NCBI GenBank assembly: GCA_963575745.1
Contig: CAUYUJ010004016.1
Location: 20,001 to 53,595 of the forward strand
From: Prorocentrum cordatum
Taxonomy: Eukaryota; Sar; Dinophyceae; Prorocentrales; Prorocentraceae
Length of the DNA stretch: 33,595 bases
Direction of reading: 5' to 3'
A program made the translations under genes and the position numbers. Position 1 is the first letter of the stretch; the number at the start of each line of letters is the position of its first letter. This document shows positions 1 through 9,178 of this stretch, one piece after another. The notes beneath the pieces are model-generated. The model saw nothing but the letters and a program-made list of their open reading frames with translations. It did not search any database and had not been told where the DNA came from.

Positions 1-175
1 TGATAATGTCTGCGCACCGCATCCTGCAGGCTGTCTAGCTCCTTGCGCCGAGCCCCTTGCGATACCCTGTAGCTTGACGAGTACAATATGATGAGCCTGC
101 TGCCGCCCATCGGCTTCGGCAGCATCGGCATGACCACCCATGTAAGTTAAGTTGTCTCGACAGAGGCCAACCCTG

Positions 176-811
176 TCACTTGCTTCCCAGAATGTGCCCA
201 ACACTTCCAAACCCGCATCCGAAAGGCGCGCATTGCGAAAAGGATGGATGCCGCCAAGACTGCCCGATGCACGCGTTGAGACGCTCGCTGACTCGTAGTA
301 CCTCAGCTGCCGTTGCCCGTGGAAGCGCGTCTCGACGCGGCATCCACGCCTTCGGCGCTGCGGAGCTCGACTCCTGGAGTTTGATGCGTGCATCCTCGGC
401 GCCTTGCACTATGCGACGCAGATAACCATCGTTGGCGCCTGCACATGCCTGCGCGCCGTAACTCTGCGATGCCGCCCTGCCCCTTTCTCTCTCGCACCGT
501 CGCACCATTGCTTCCATCGCGACTGACTGTCACGATCAGCATCCTGCTTGGACACTCCCACGTCTTCGACCGCCTCTTCCAGCAGGTTGCGAAGATCCTT
601 CGCCGATGTACTCGCAAAAAAATCGCCTTGCACGCGCTACTCTGCTTTTTAGGCGATGACTGATGCCTTGCCCCACGCATGCTATCGCATTGGCACTGTG
701 GATCTCGTCTTTGAGCTTCACGATGTCGGGGGCTGCCCTGCCTGGCTTCAGGTTGGCCAGCGTCGCGATGGCATCCTCGCACCACTTCCAGCCGCCAACG
801 GTAGCCTGCAC
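176..811 (-). pseudogene. LINE remnant, region after the endonuclease (tentative)
   Basis: This stretch continues downstream of the LINE endonuclease remnant on the same strand. Short open segments in several frames carry a tryptophan- and lysine-rich patch (W-K-Q-W-C near 520 followed by K-G-A-G-R-H-R), which resembles the linker between endonuclease and reverse transcriptase in dinoflagellate LINEs. No single frame stays open, so it cannot make a full protein. A reverse transcriptase would lie left of position 1, outside the window. The assignment rests mainly on position and is weak; it could also be unrelated decayed DNA. Confidence 0.3.
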
Positions 812-1099
812 GACTTCAGGGCCTTTGCCTTTATATGTTTAGGTGACCCATCGCGATCTGACATTGTCACCGTATGAGTGCAACTGCACTTGTGACCCAG
901 TTAGGTGGACAAGCAGCTCCGCTGCCGTCATTGCTCATCGCGCCCGAGCCGTAGATAGTAGTCGCCACGCTGCCTTTGCTGAACCACTTGTTGCCAACTC
1001 CACTGCGCCATCTGCACATCTTTGTTCATACTGCCAGTCACGCGCGCATTTGATCATCGGCCCGAACACCTTCTGCTGCGATAGCTTGTCGCCTCCTAC

Positions 1100-1844
1100 G
1101 CACGCGAGGTAGACCAGCCCATTGCCGCGCGATGAAAATGCAGCAATCACAGGCCTATGGGGTTTGACCGCCCACTCGAGGTCTGCCTTGACTGGCTGGA
1201 CAAGTCGCATCATGCCAGCTGCGGGCGCGAAGAGGTCGACGGCTGCGTTGGCCGTCGCCGCTCTGCAAGTCACGCCTGTCGGCACCGGCAATGACAACTG
1301 CGCAGTGGCCGTGACTGTGGACGCTTCGGCTTCCGCAGCTGGCATATACCAACCTCCACCGATTAATGATGGGCGCTGCCGCCCAGCCATCGCCAATCCG
1401 ACATTCATCCGGATCTTCACGTTCTCGATAGTCATTCCCTGTCCTGCGTGCAAGTATACGTTGAAGATGTTGACTGGAGGCCATCCTGGAATTTCAGCGA
1501 CTGCATGCTGCGCCCGATGTGGCACCAGTTCGCTTCCACATGATATTGCGATTGACTGCCGATCCTCGCGCCATGGGGCTGCCTTCAGGACTTGCTGGCC
1601 CACGCAGTCCGACTCCTTCACGCGCGAAGATGCAGAGCCCTGCCGACGGCAACTTCCCTTCCGCAGGCGCACCTGGAACGATAGTCACATTCCACCTGCG
1701 GTCGCTGGCCCATGCACTCAACGCTTCGCACTCCCAGCCATGATACCCGATCTCCTGCGCAAGGACAATGAGCGACTCCGTCTGGAGGAGGCGCTTCTGC
1801 AGGGTCTGATTGCCCTGGTTCGCGTTGCACGTATCCATGAAGCG
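1100..1844 (-). pseudogene. Decayed LINE apurinic/apyrimidinic-like endonuclease (EEP fold)
   Basis: The translation matches the exonuclease-endonuclease-phosphatase domain that nicks target DNA in non-LTR retrotransposons. From N to C terminus I see A-Q-E-I (metal-binding Glu of the QE motif, near 1,760), P-S-A-G-L-C-I-F-A-R (near 1,640), then after a frame change F-N-V-Y-L-H-A-G-Q-G (near 1,460), L-I-G-G-G-W-Y-M-P where families have G-G-D-W/F-N (near 1,365), a V-D-L-F segment and P-H-R-P-V near 1,160. The two halves lie in different frames, with the shift near 1,600-1,615. The catalytic Asp and Asn of the GDxN motif are Gly and Tyr, so the enzyme is dead twice over. The ORF1-like remnant lies upstream on the same strand. 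Confidence 0.55.
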
Positions 1845-2513
1845 CGCCCCCTCGGCTCGGCCTGGCATCGGCGCCGTCGCAGAGCATCCTCTCTTCATAG
1901 ACAACCCGTGGACCTCAAGGTCCCATCGCAAACTATTGACCTCGTCAAACACAATCCGTGCTGCCGCCAGCTCTGGCTGCACTGCCTCCGTCAAGTCGCC
2001 TGCGCTTGGCTCTGGATGTTCTGGGCCATCTCCGCCAACCGATCTTGGCTGACTTCGGCGGCGCACCCGCTCTGGAGCATGGCCCTGTGCAGTTCCTCCA
2101 CGCCTGTCTTTTTCCCCCACGGGAAGCCAGCGGCACGCTTGGCAACCCCACGTCCGCTTGCGCCTGCTTCGCCGCTGCACCCACCAGCTGGCCGTGGCTC
2201 TGGGGGGCTACATTCATGAGCGTCAGGAGGTGCAGGAGCACGTGCCTTGACGAACCTGGCCTCGAATAGTATGTTTTTACAGCGCCTGCATCCTGCTGAA
2301 GTACGGAACGCGAAGGACCTGTAGAACTGGAGCAGCCCGGGGTCACTCTTGAGCTCGCTGCTCTCAGGGCCCAGCTGCAGCACATCTTCGGGCACCTCGA
2401 CGAACTCCTCAGCTGCTTTGCCGCCGCCGAGCTTTGCCGCGCGCGCCGCAACCTCTTTGCCGAGCACCGTTTCTTCTTTGTCATTTGCCTCCAGAGCTGT
2501 TCTCGTCGCCCAA

Positions 2514-3140
2514 CTATTTCTGCATCTTCTCCAACTTCTGCAGTAGGGACTCGATGTCATTATTCGCAGTGGCAATATGCTTCTTGACCTTCTCGAGCTT
2601 CTGAGCGCACTGCTTGTGGGATGTGGCTGGGGTACGCATGTCTTTGATGTGCGCACTCGTGGCCTCAAGCTTGAGCCTCGTGTTCTCGATCAGCCCCGTG
2701 CCCCCGATGTCCGCGTAGACATTGATCGCCTGCTCGTATTTGTTGACCGTGCTGCAGCTCCGCTCGCTTGGCGAACTCGGAGGCATCGCGTCCCGTCTCG
2801 GCTCCGTCACCCTCGTCAACGCTCATCGCCCCCTTCGCCAGCTTGAATGTCTTGTTTTCGGTCGTGAGCGGCTTGAACTGCATATGTAGATTCTCGAAGT
2901 CCTTCGCCTCCTGCGACCATGGTGCAGGCTTGGGGCGTAGACCCGCTCCTCCTGCCGATCGGGATGGCGAACGTACCAAAGATGCTCCATATCCTTCTCT
3001 AGCTTTCCGATATTCCTTCTTCGCTTTCTGCACGATCTTGTCTGGGGCTGCCTTCCCACAGCTGCACACGACGCGGTACGCCCAGTTGGTGTTTGTTTGC
3101 CGTGCTTGGGGCAACCCCATGTCGGTTCACGTGGCCCACG
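2514..3140 (-). pseudogene. LINE ORF1-like remnant: zinc ribbon plus coiled coil
   Basis: Near 3,040-3,100 the minus strand encodes N-T-N-W-A-Y-R-V-V-C-S-C-G-K-A-A-P, the second half of a W-x-C-x2-C-G...C-x-C-G-K zinc ribbon that I recognise from dinoflagellate LINE ORF1 proteins. It is followed by a K/E-rich segment and, after a frame change near 2,770-2,820, by a heptad-like Leu/Lys/Glu helix (N-K-Y-E-Q-A-I-N-V-Y to L-Q-K-L-E-K-M-Q-K, 2,515-2,745), probably a coiled coil. Before the ribbon the frame changes again, and the first Cys pair appears only in another frame near 3,120. Its likely original role was nucleic-acid binding or multimerisation for the LINE RNP. It is broken by at least two frameshifts. 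Confidence 0.45.
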
Positions 3141-3417
3141 TAGCACCCGTGTTTGATCATGTTCAGCGGTTTTCTGCACCATCTTGCCCGACGAAGAGCC
3201 GTGGTGGCCGTCCAACAGCATGGCGCCCTCCGCCAAGCGCTGCTGCAGCCTCTCGCTGCTCTTCCCCGCCCAGGCCGCCAGGAGCAGCCGCGCCCGCTGG
3301 CGATCGCGGCGGCAGCGGTGGTGGTGGGCTGCTTCGCGCGTGATTGCGCTAGTCTCAGCGCGAGAGCTCGCGCCAGCCTGGCTGGCGCACCCTGGGCTCT
3401 CTCTCGAGCCACAACTA

Positions 3418-3510
3418 GAGGAGGAGGAGGAGGAGGAGGAGGAGGAGGAGGAGGAGAAGGAGGAGGAGCAGGAGCAGGAGGAGGAAGACGAGAAGGACGA
3501 GGAGAAAAAG
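3418..3510 (+). repeat. (GAG)n purine-rich microsatellite
   Basis: About 90 bases of GAG/GGA triplets with a few GCA and AAG interruptions. It creates open poly-Glu or poly-Ser frames that I regard as artefacts of triplet repetition. Confidence 0.9.
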
Positions 3511-3654
3511 GCGCCAGGAGCTGGGCCCGAGGCCACTGGTCAGCACGCCGCGCTTCCGCGCCCTGCTCCAGGAGCCGCCGCTGCTGCATCAGCCTGGCCC
3601 AGCCGCCGCCGACGCCGACGCCCGCCGCTAGCGGCCGCCGCGCGAGTGCTGGCG

Positions 3655-3812
3655 GTCGTCGCCGTCGTCGTCGTCGTTGTCGTCGTCGTCCGTCGCCGTC
3701 GTCGTCGCCGTCACCCTCCACGTCGCCGTCGTCGTCGTTGTCCGTCGTCGTCGACGGTCGCTGCCGCCGTCGCAGCCGCCGTCGCAGTCGCCGTCGCCGT
3801 CGAAGATCGAGG
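3655..3812 (+). repeat. (GTC/GCC)n triplet repeat
   Basis: Runs of GTC, GCC and CGT triplets, interrupted but kept in triplet phase. This is simple sequence with no recognisable protein. Confidence 0.9.
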
Positions 3813-3837
3813 AGAAAGGTTTTCAGTCGTCTGGAGG

Positions 3838-3985
3838 ACCTAGCCTGTGTCTCCAGAGGCCTCCAAAGGCCAAGAGGCCCCGGGGGGCCTCTGGAGGCCT
3901 CCAAAGCCTCGGTGGAGAATCACCCAGGGCCTCCGCAGACCTCCAAAAACGTCGGCGGAAACTGCATGACCGTGGAGGCCCCCAG
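3838..3985. repeat. Degenerate GGCCTCC/GGAGGCC short-repeat tract
   Basis: Repeated CAGAGGCCTCCAAAGGCC-type words about 10-12 bases apart. The same words recur near 6,455-6,500 and, as GGCCTCTTGGG, across 28,000-32,600. It looks like a low-copy degenerate satellite. Confidence 0.6.
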
Positions 3986-4125
3986 AGGCCAACGGGCCAC
4001 GGAAGATCGAGAGCATTGAGCGTCATGCTACCCTTTGCTAGAGACGACGACGCCACCATCCGCGCCGCTACTGGATGCTGCCGAACGCCGCGAATCAGGA
4101 GCGAAGACAGGTACTAAATAAACTG

Positions 4126-4240
4126 TTCCGCCGTCGTGGACGCCTGCCCCCTGGGCGGCTGAAAATTTATGCCCCTCCGTGGCACCGTAAGGGTAGAAAA
4201 CTTGCAGCCGCGTGGGGGGCAGGCGTCCACGACGGCGGAA
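4126..4240. repeat. Inverted repeat with perfect 25-bp arms
   Basis: Arms at 4,126-4,150 and 4,216-4,240 are exact reverse complements (outer end TTCCGCCGTCGTGGACG). A second inner pair, GCGGCTG at 4,155-4,161 and CAGCCGC at 4,205-4,211, pairs within the loop, so the whole 115 bases can fold as one hairpin. No open frame accounts for it. It could be a small foldback element or a structured RNA. Confidence 0.8.
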
Positions 4241-4535
4241 AACAACATGTTATAACATTCTTCGCCCGCTAAGAGAAGGGCCGCCGCCGACGGCCGCTGC
4301 TGCGGCGGAGGCGCCTGTCGTTGAACTCGACGCTCTCCGACTCGCGCCGGGGGGGCACCTCGGCGTCCAGCTCGCGCCGCTCCGCGCTGCTCGAGTCCTC
4401 ACGCCTCTCGGCGTCGCCGCCGGTGGCGGTGGAGTAGGACGACCTCGCGCGCGGGTCCCTTCGGGGGGCCCTCGGCAACCATCGGCGGCCCTCGGGGGGG
4501 AAGCCATCGGCAGCCCCCAGGGCAGAGCGCGCGAT

Positions 4536-4627
4536 GTGGGCGCCGCCGCCGCCGCCGTCGTCGTCGTCGTCGTTGCCGTCGTCGCCGTTGCCGTCGCCGT
4601 CGCCGTCGCCGTTGCCATCGCCGTCGC

Positions 4628-4660
<33 letters not shown>

Positions 4661-4709
4661 CGTCGTCGTCGTCGTCATCGCCGTCGTCGCCGTCGCCCTC
4701 GCCGTCGTC

Positions 4710-4778
<69 letters not shown>

Positions 4779-4807
4779 TTCGTCGTAGTCGTAGTCGTCG
4801 CCGCCGT

Positions 4808-4839
<32 letters not shown>

Positions 4840-4855
4840 AGGGACTCGTCCAGGT
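4536..4855. repeat. Long (GCCGTC)n / (GTC)n compound microsatellite
   Basis: About 320 bases built almost only of GTC and GCC triplets. Several frames stay open on both strands (Val/Ala, Ser/Pro, Asp/Gly, Thr/Ala proteins), which is expected from the repeat and not evidence of a gene. Confidence 0.95.
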
Positions 4856-4859
4856 CATC

Positions 4860-5650
4860 GTCGACGTCGTCCGAGACTCGGGGGGGGAGGACCCGGGAGT
4901 CGGCCCAGGATGCACCAGCGATGCTGCAGTGCACACTCACATCCCAGACTGTTCCCTCTTCGAGTCCCTGCTCGGGGGGGGGGCACCCGCGTGCAAGGCG
5001 TGCGACTCCTAGGCCTGCCACTCATGTCGGGCGAACGCCTCGCTTTGAAAGAGACCCCGTTCATGCCTTTATCGCTGGGAGAAACGTGGATACGAAGGAT
5101 TACGACGTCGAGTGCCAAGCGAGCACCCAACTTTGAATAATGAGCCGTCTTCGCAACGTGTGACTGCAGCACGTGGTCAGCCTCCGGACAAGAAGGCTTG
5201 ACGATGCCGTAAGCAAAGGAACCGTTTTGAAAAGAAGCCAGCCTCAATCCGCGCAACAGTGACACATGTTCGAGCATCTGCCCAAAAACTGAGAACCCTC
5301 AAGCGGGAACTCAACTGTTCAAAAGTAACCGCGCGCGCGGCGCGCGGGAGCCTCATGCTAAACAACACGTGTAGCCAACCTGTTCAAAGTGTTAGACGAA
5401 TGCTCGCGGAACTACGGCGGGTACGAGACTTCCAAGACGGCACATCTCTACCGTCAAGTCGCATAATAAGGATGCGCGGTAAGGATACATGGGGCCTTGG
5501 CGTTTGCGAAGGGCGAAAGTCGCCAAGAAGGGGCAGGAAGGGGCAAGGACGCAAGGGCAGCAAATGAAAACTGCTCATCCTTATGATGCGACTTGATTGT
5601 ACTTTCAAAACGGCACATCTTCTGTCTGCGCATCCCATGAAGACGTGCAA
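4860..5650. other. Gene-free stretch
   Basis: I see no credible coding frame, RNA gene or long repeat here. The only local oddities are a CGCGCGCGGCGCGCG tract at 5,330-5,345 and mirror-like AGAAGGGGCAGGAAGGGGC words near 5,524-5,545. Confidence 0.5.
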
Positions 5651-5655
5651 GTTTA

Positions 5656-5735
5656 CCCATCGGTCGGAAGAAGTAGGCAGAAACATGAAGCAGGAAGGCG
5701 TTGAAAAAAGATTGGGCGTCCGCCCGCCCGCTAAG
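5656..5735 (+). repeat. Dispersed ~80-bp repeat, copy 1
   Basis: Starts CCCATCGGTCGGAAGAAGTAGG, carries AACATGAAGCAGGAAGGCG and ends in GTCCGCCCGCCCG. Related copies lie at 8,329-8,408 and 33,408-33,490 in the same orientation. No coding sense is apparent; probably a fragment of an interspersed element. Confidence 0.7.
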
Positions 5736-5750
5736 GAGGACGGAGAAGGT

Positions 5751-5922
5751 GAAGCCACTCGATCGTTGAAGTAGGAAGGCGCTTAAAGTAGATTGGGTAG
5801 AGAAGCCACTCGATCGCTGAAGTAGGGAATCCAAAAATAAGAAGCCATTCGATCACTGAAGTAGGGAATCCAAAAATAGGAAGCCAGTCGATCCTTGAAG
5901 TAGGGAATCCAAAAATACATAC
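5751..5922 (+). repeat. 39-bp tandem repeat, three units plus one diverged unit
   Basis: Units start GAAGCCA(C/T/G)TCGATC at 5,751, 5,802, 5,841 and 5,880. The last three are 39 bp apart and each contains TGAAGTAGGGAATCCAAAAATA. The first unit is longer (51 bp) and resembles the dispersed 80-bp repeat around AGGAAGGCGCTTAAAGTAGATT, which also recurs near 8,445-8,470. Confidence 0.85.
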
Positions 5923-6164
5923 TTTCAACGACCGATGGGTGACACGAGCCCGCGCGGCGCAGGGGGACAGCTGCACTGTGGCAACGGCCCGCCCTCCATC
6001 GGTCACTGCGACCGTTGGCCTGCAGGGCACAGCCTCATCTCGGAGGGATCGCAGACCAACCGCACGACACGCCCATTGACACGCCTGGTGGCGCAGCAAA
6101 GAGAAGGTATGGTTGGGCAAGCGGGATGGAGGAGGACGAGCGAGGAGTGGCGCGAGAGAGAGGG

Positions 6165-6435
6165 GGACGATGAGGAGGAGTAAGTAGGAAGAGGAAGAGG
6201 AGGAGGTGGATGGGGAGAAGCGAGCAGGGGGAGGAAAAAGGAAGGAGAGTTGGACGAGGCGGATAAGCAGAAGATGAATCAAAAAGAGGGGAGGATGGTG
6301 AGTAGGACGGGAGATGAGGAGAAGGAGATGGAGGAGAAAGAGGGCGTAGGTAGAAGGGAGGAGGCAGGAGGAGGAGGGAGCAGTTTGCGAAAGAAGTATC
6401 CGGGAGGAGGAAAAGACGAGGAGGAGGAGGAATAG
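6165..6435 (+). repeat. Purine-rich (GGA/GAA) tract
   Basis: A long imperfect purine strand (GAGGAGG, GAAGAGG, GGAGGAAAAAG). It could form triplex DNA. The acidic open frame in it is a consequence of the triplets. Confidence 0.7.
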
Positions 6436-6564
6436 GTCTTCTTCGGTCTCTGGAGCCCCCTAGAGGCACAAGGAGAGGCCTCTGGAGGCCTCCACAGCGC
6501 ACTTCAGGCCAAACCAGGACGAAGAGTGCCAAAACATGTCGGTCCCCGATGCTCCTCCATCTGC

Positions 6565-6672
6565 TCAATCTGCTCCTCCTGCTCCTCCTCCTCCTCCTCC
6601 TCCTCCTCCTCCTCCTCCTCCTCCTCCTCCTCCTCCTCCTCCTCCTCCTCCCCCTCCTCCCTCCCCTCCTCC
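6565..6672 (+). repeat. (CTC)n microsatellite
   Basis: About 100 bases of nearly pure CTC/TCC triplets. A related CCT array closes the window at 33,495-33,595. Confidence 0.95.
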
Positions 6673-7059
6673 CTCCCCCTTCCGCGGCGCAGCCTACAAT
6701 CAAAGCCAGCGATACGGATGAAGTTAAAGGAGGGGAAGAAAACGGTGTCCATGACCAAGACTGAACGCAGAAACGTCGAGTCGATCTTGGTCACCATCGA
6801 CCTTGATCAGCGTCATTTCGAGGATGCAGGGTGCCCTTGCGAAAATTGCCAACCGTCAACGTCACTCTTGATTGTGCTGGAGATGGCTGTTTAAGTATGT
6901 TGGGTAACGGTCGCTATCAGAGGGGGGGGCTGGTAAGGGTAGCGCTGGGCGGGGTGGGGCACGTCGGGGCGGGGATGCGCTGCGATCGCCACAGCGTGCA
7001 CGCGAGCACCAGCATGTGGGGAGAGGTCCGGGCACCCCCCGCCCCAACGAACGATCGTC

Positions 7060-7172
7060 GCCGTCGGTTGAACCGACAGCGTCCTCTTGCATGGATTCAC
7101 GCACAGGCTCGCCCGCCAGAGGACCGCCGTTGGCTAAACCGTCAGCGTCCTCTTGCATGGCTCCACCCTCGG
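7060..7172 (+). repeat. Two-copy tandem repeat of ~67 bp
   Basis: GACAGCGTCCTCTTGCATGG at 7,074-7,093 recurs as GTCAGCGTCCTCTTGCATGG near 7,141-7,160, with similar flanks (CGGTTGAACC versus TTGGCTAAACC). No gene is recognised between 6,900 and 7,900. Confidence 0.7.
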
Positions 7173-7925
7173 CCTCTGGTTGCACAAGCCGTACGCCACA
7201 TCTGACATCCCACCCCTACGTACCACCCGTCCCTTCCCAGTACGCCGTTGCCTCGCTATTCGCCGACGCATATTACAATCGGGGGGGGAATCGGGGGGGG
7301 GCCAGGTAACAACCGTCACGCGCCAGAGGATCTGTAAAAAAACACCCTTCCTCCGTGACGAGCCCGTCTCTCTCGAGGCTCCCCGCGTGCTGCCCGCCCA
7401 CGCCCTGGAGCGAGGCGAGGGGTCGGCCAGCGCGCCAGGGCCCGCAAGGGGGCGGGTGCCCCACCCAGAGAGCGCGGGGGTGGGGGCCCAGGCGCCCGCG
7501 GGGGGAGCCGTTTCTGCGAACGTCCGCAGCGCTGTGTGGCGTGCCGCCTTCTCCAGGCGTGCGACACCGCGGCCTCGTCGATGCGGGGTGTCCCCAGAGG
7601 CTCCGACCCCTGTCGCGGGACCGTGCTTCCAGCCTGGATCGTTTCTGCTGCGGTCGCCCGACGGCAGCCCCCACCGCCGAAGATAGCGGAAGAACTGATC
7701 AGGCTTCGGAGTCAACTCAGGGGAGCCTCCCAGCACCATCTTGTCGGCCCTTCCAGATCGATTATCATCGCCACTGGCCAACGCTAACCAACGCTAAGTC
7801 TGCGCTTTCTCACCGACTCCTCTGCTAGCGAATCTGCACTTCCTCGCTGCATCGTCGCTCCCAGGAGTTGCTGCCGAAGCCCGCCCGAGGTCAACGAGTG
7901 CGTGCAACATGGAGAAAGAAACAAC
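7173..7925. other. Gene-free GC-rich stretch
   Basis: No convincing protein in any frame. It contains G-runs at 7,280-7,300 and a segment GGGAGCCTCCCAGCACCATCTTG (7,722-7,744) that has a diverged relative near 27,068-27,090, suggesting another interspersed repeat. Confidence 0.45.
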
Positions 7926-8331
7926 GGCATAAACATGAACTGTCGACGCTCCGCGCGGATTCCTTGGATCTGCGCTGGAGCCCCCTCCCTGGCGCGCGGA
8001 GCGCGCCAAGGGCAGCACCGGAGGCGCCGCCAGGTCAGAAGGCCACAGCGCAAATCCAAGAAATCCGCGCGGACCGCCAAAAGTTTATGTTTATGCCATT
8101 TTCTTGTTCTTCGAATCTGGCCGCCTCGGATGGTCGGAACACTGGGATCGGGTCGGACCGGGCCGGCCGAGATCGACATCGAATCGTATCGAGGAGGAGG
8201 GCAAAGAGGGGAGCACGAGGCGCCGCTCCGCGCCATCTGGCGCCGCCTCTGGCGCGCTCCGCGCGCCAGGGAGGGGGCCCCAGCGCAGATCCAAGAGATC
8301 CACGCGGAGCGTCGAAAGTTTATGTTTACCC
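7926..8331. repeat. Inverted repeat with ~82-bp arms
   Basis: The left arm 7,926-8,008 (GGCATAAACATGAACTGTCG to GGCGCGCGGAGCGCGCCA) is the reverse complement, with few differences, of the right arm 8,250-8,331 (TGGCGCGCTCCGCGCGCCAG to TATGTTTACCC). A third, shorter inverted copy of the outer part lies inside at 8,050-8,098. Loop about 240 bp. No transposase is encoded; it has the look of a foldback or MITE-like element. Confidence 0.8.
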
Positions 8332-8408
8332 ATCGGTTGGAAGAAGCAGGTAGAAGCATGAAGTAGGAAGGCGGATAAAGAAGGTTGGGTTCGGGCCCGC
8401 CCAAAGAA
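8329..8408 (+). repeat. Dispersed ~80-bp repeat, copy 2
   Basis: CCCATCGGTTGGAAGAAGCAGG to GGGCCCGCCC, related to copies at 5,656 and 33,408. It overlaps the end of the right arm of the inverted repeat by 3 bases, so the two may belong to one element. Confidence 0.7.
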
Positions 8409-8552
8409 TAACAGACAACGGCCAAACAATACCGGCTATTGAACTAGGAAGGCGCTGGAAGTAGATTTGGCTCTGGGGATCCAAAAGTACATACAGTGGA
8501 GGCCAGTCCACAAGAAACCCAACCCTGAGACCCCAGAACCTCCATCGATGTT

Positions 8553-8557
8553 TGGCG
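8553..8557. repeat. Target site duplication TGGCG (left)
   Basis: The five bases directly outside the left LTR are TGGCG, identical to the five directly outside the right LTR (24,519-24,523). Five-base duplications are typical of Ty1/copia integration. This fixes the element ends. Confidence 0.9.
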
Positions 8558-8809
8558 AGTCGAAAGTGAGCCTGGTAACTCAAATAGGGCATATAGCCTG
8601 GCAAATTGCATCCGTCGCTCTGCTGTGAGGGTACAGTATGAGGGGTGGATGGGTAAGATAGGATAAGATCGATGTAGTGATATTTCCAGCACATAGCGAA
8701 CACAAGCAGTGTCCGGGCAAATAGGGCGCGCGTGCCTTGAGCCCAAGGCAGCGGCGCGCGAGCTATGCTCCCGATACTGTAACATCTCCCAAAGAGCTAC
8801 CCTTAAAGT
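8558..8809 (-). repeat. 3' LTR (252 bp)
   Basis: Identical to 24,267-24,518 at 249 of 252 positions and without indels. In the element's sense it begins ACTTTAAGGG and ends TTTCGACT, so it lacks the usual TG...CA ends. It contains a hairpin (8,733-8,750) inside a GC-rich imperfect outer stem (about 8,724-8,760). I could not identify a TATA box or polyadenylation signal. Confidence 0.93.
8733..8750 (-). other. LTR hairpin around GGCTCAAG
   Basis: In the element's sense TGCCTTG-GGCT-CAAGGCA forms a 7-bp stem with a 4-nt loop. The same hairpin is in the 5' LTR at 24,442-24,459. Its part TTGGGCTCAAG resembles the 3' end of the dinoflagellate spliced leader (TTTTGGCTCAAG), but the match is short. 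Confidence 0.5.
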
Positions 8810-8832
8810 CGGGAGGGGAGGAGACGGAGAGC
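8810..8832 (-). other. Polypyrimidine tract where a polypurine tract is expected
   Basis: In the element's sense the ~20 bases just before the 3' LTR are CTCCGTCTCCTCCCCTCCCG. LTR elements normally have a purine tract here to prime plus-strand DNA. The purines are on the opposite strand in this copy. Confidence 0.5.
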
Positions 8833-8918
8833 ATAGTCGCACGCAAAGATCGCGCGCACGACTGTTTGCAAAGAAAAGAAAACAGTGCGTACAGTCTGGT
8901 CAAACACCAGACTGTAAG

Positions 8919-8932
8919 GCGAGTTTCCTCGC
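8919..8932 (-). repeat. Mini-hairpin in the 3' untranslated region
   Basis: GCGAG-GAAA-CTCGC in the RNA sense, 246 nt past the RNase H stop codon. It cannot be maintained for a protein motif. Confidence 0.85.
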
Positions 8933-9095
8933 AAAGTATTTCACGCAAATACAGGACAGCCCCTTCAAACAATGAAGGGCTATCGGCTTGTTAGAGGTAA
9001 GCCAAAATTAGGCCATACCTCACCAAGCAAATGTGTATTAAGGCAAAGAGCCTGAGTTGTACGAAGCCGGCTCGTTGCCAGGCGTGAAATATAAG

Positions 9096-9109
9096 GCTCG
9101 TTTCCGAGC
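9096..9109 (-). repeat. Mini-hairpin in the 3' untranslated region
   Basis: GCTCG-GAAA-CGAGC, 70 nt past the RNase H stop codon; the second untranslated copy. Confidence 0.85.
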
Positions 9110-9178
9110 AGCTAAAGGGGCGCCTTTATAGTAGGCGCCCGTGCTGGCAAACTGGACCGCGAGGGCAACAAGGACAGA

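Larger units (their letters stand above)
8891..9140 (-). other. Structured 3' untranslated region with several hairpins
   Basis: Between the RNase H stop codon (9,179) and the 3' LTR I find a perfect 10-bp stem with a 5-nt loop (8,891-8,915, ACAGTCTGGT/ACCAGACTGT), two GAAA-loop mini-hairpins (8,919-8,932 and 9,096-9,109), a 7-bp stem (8,961-8,979, CCCTTCA/TGAAGGG) and another 7-bp stem with a 9-nt loop (9,118-9,140, GGGCGCC/GGCGCCC). No protein is encoded. The density suggests functional RNA structure such as packaging, termination or export. Confidence 0.7.

Noticed and set aside
3153-5021. Long open frames rich in Glu, Arg, Asp, Val/Ala or Thr/Ala on both strands
   Set aside because: They come from GAG, GTC and GCC triplet repeats, which keep several frames open at once. 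No domain or sensible composition.
6526-6894. Poly-Ser, poly-Pro and poly-Leu open frames
   Set aside because: All three frames of a CTC microsatellite.
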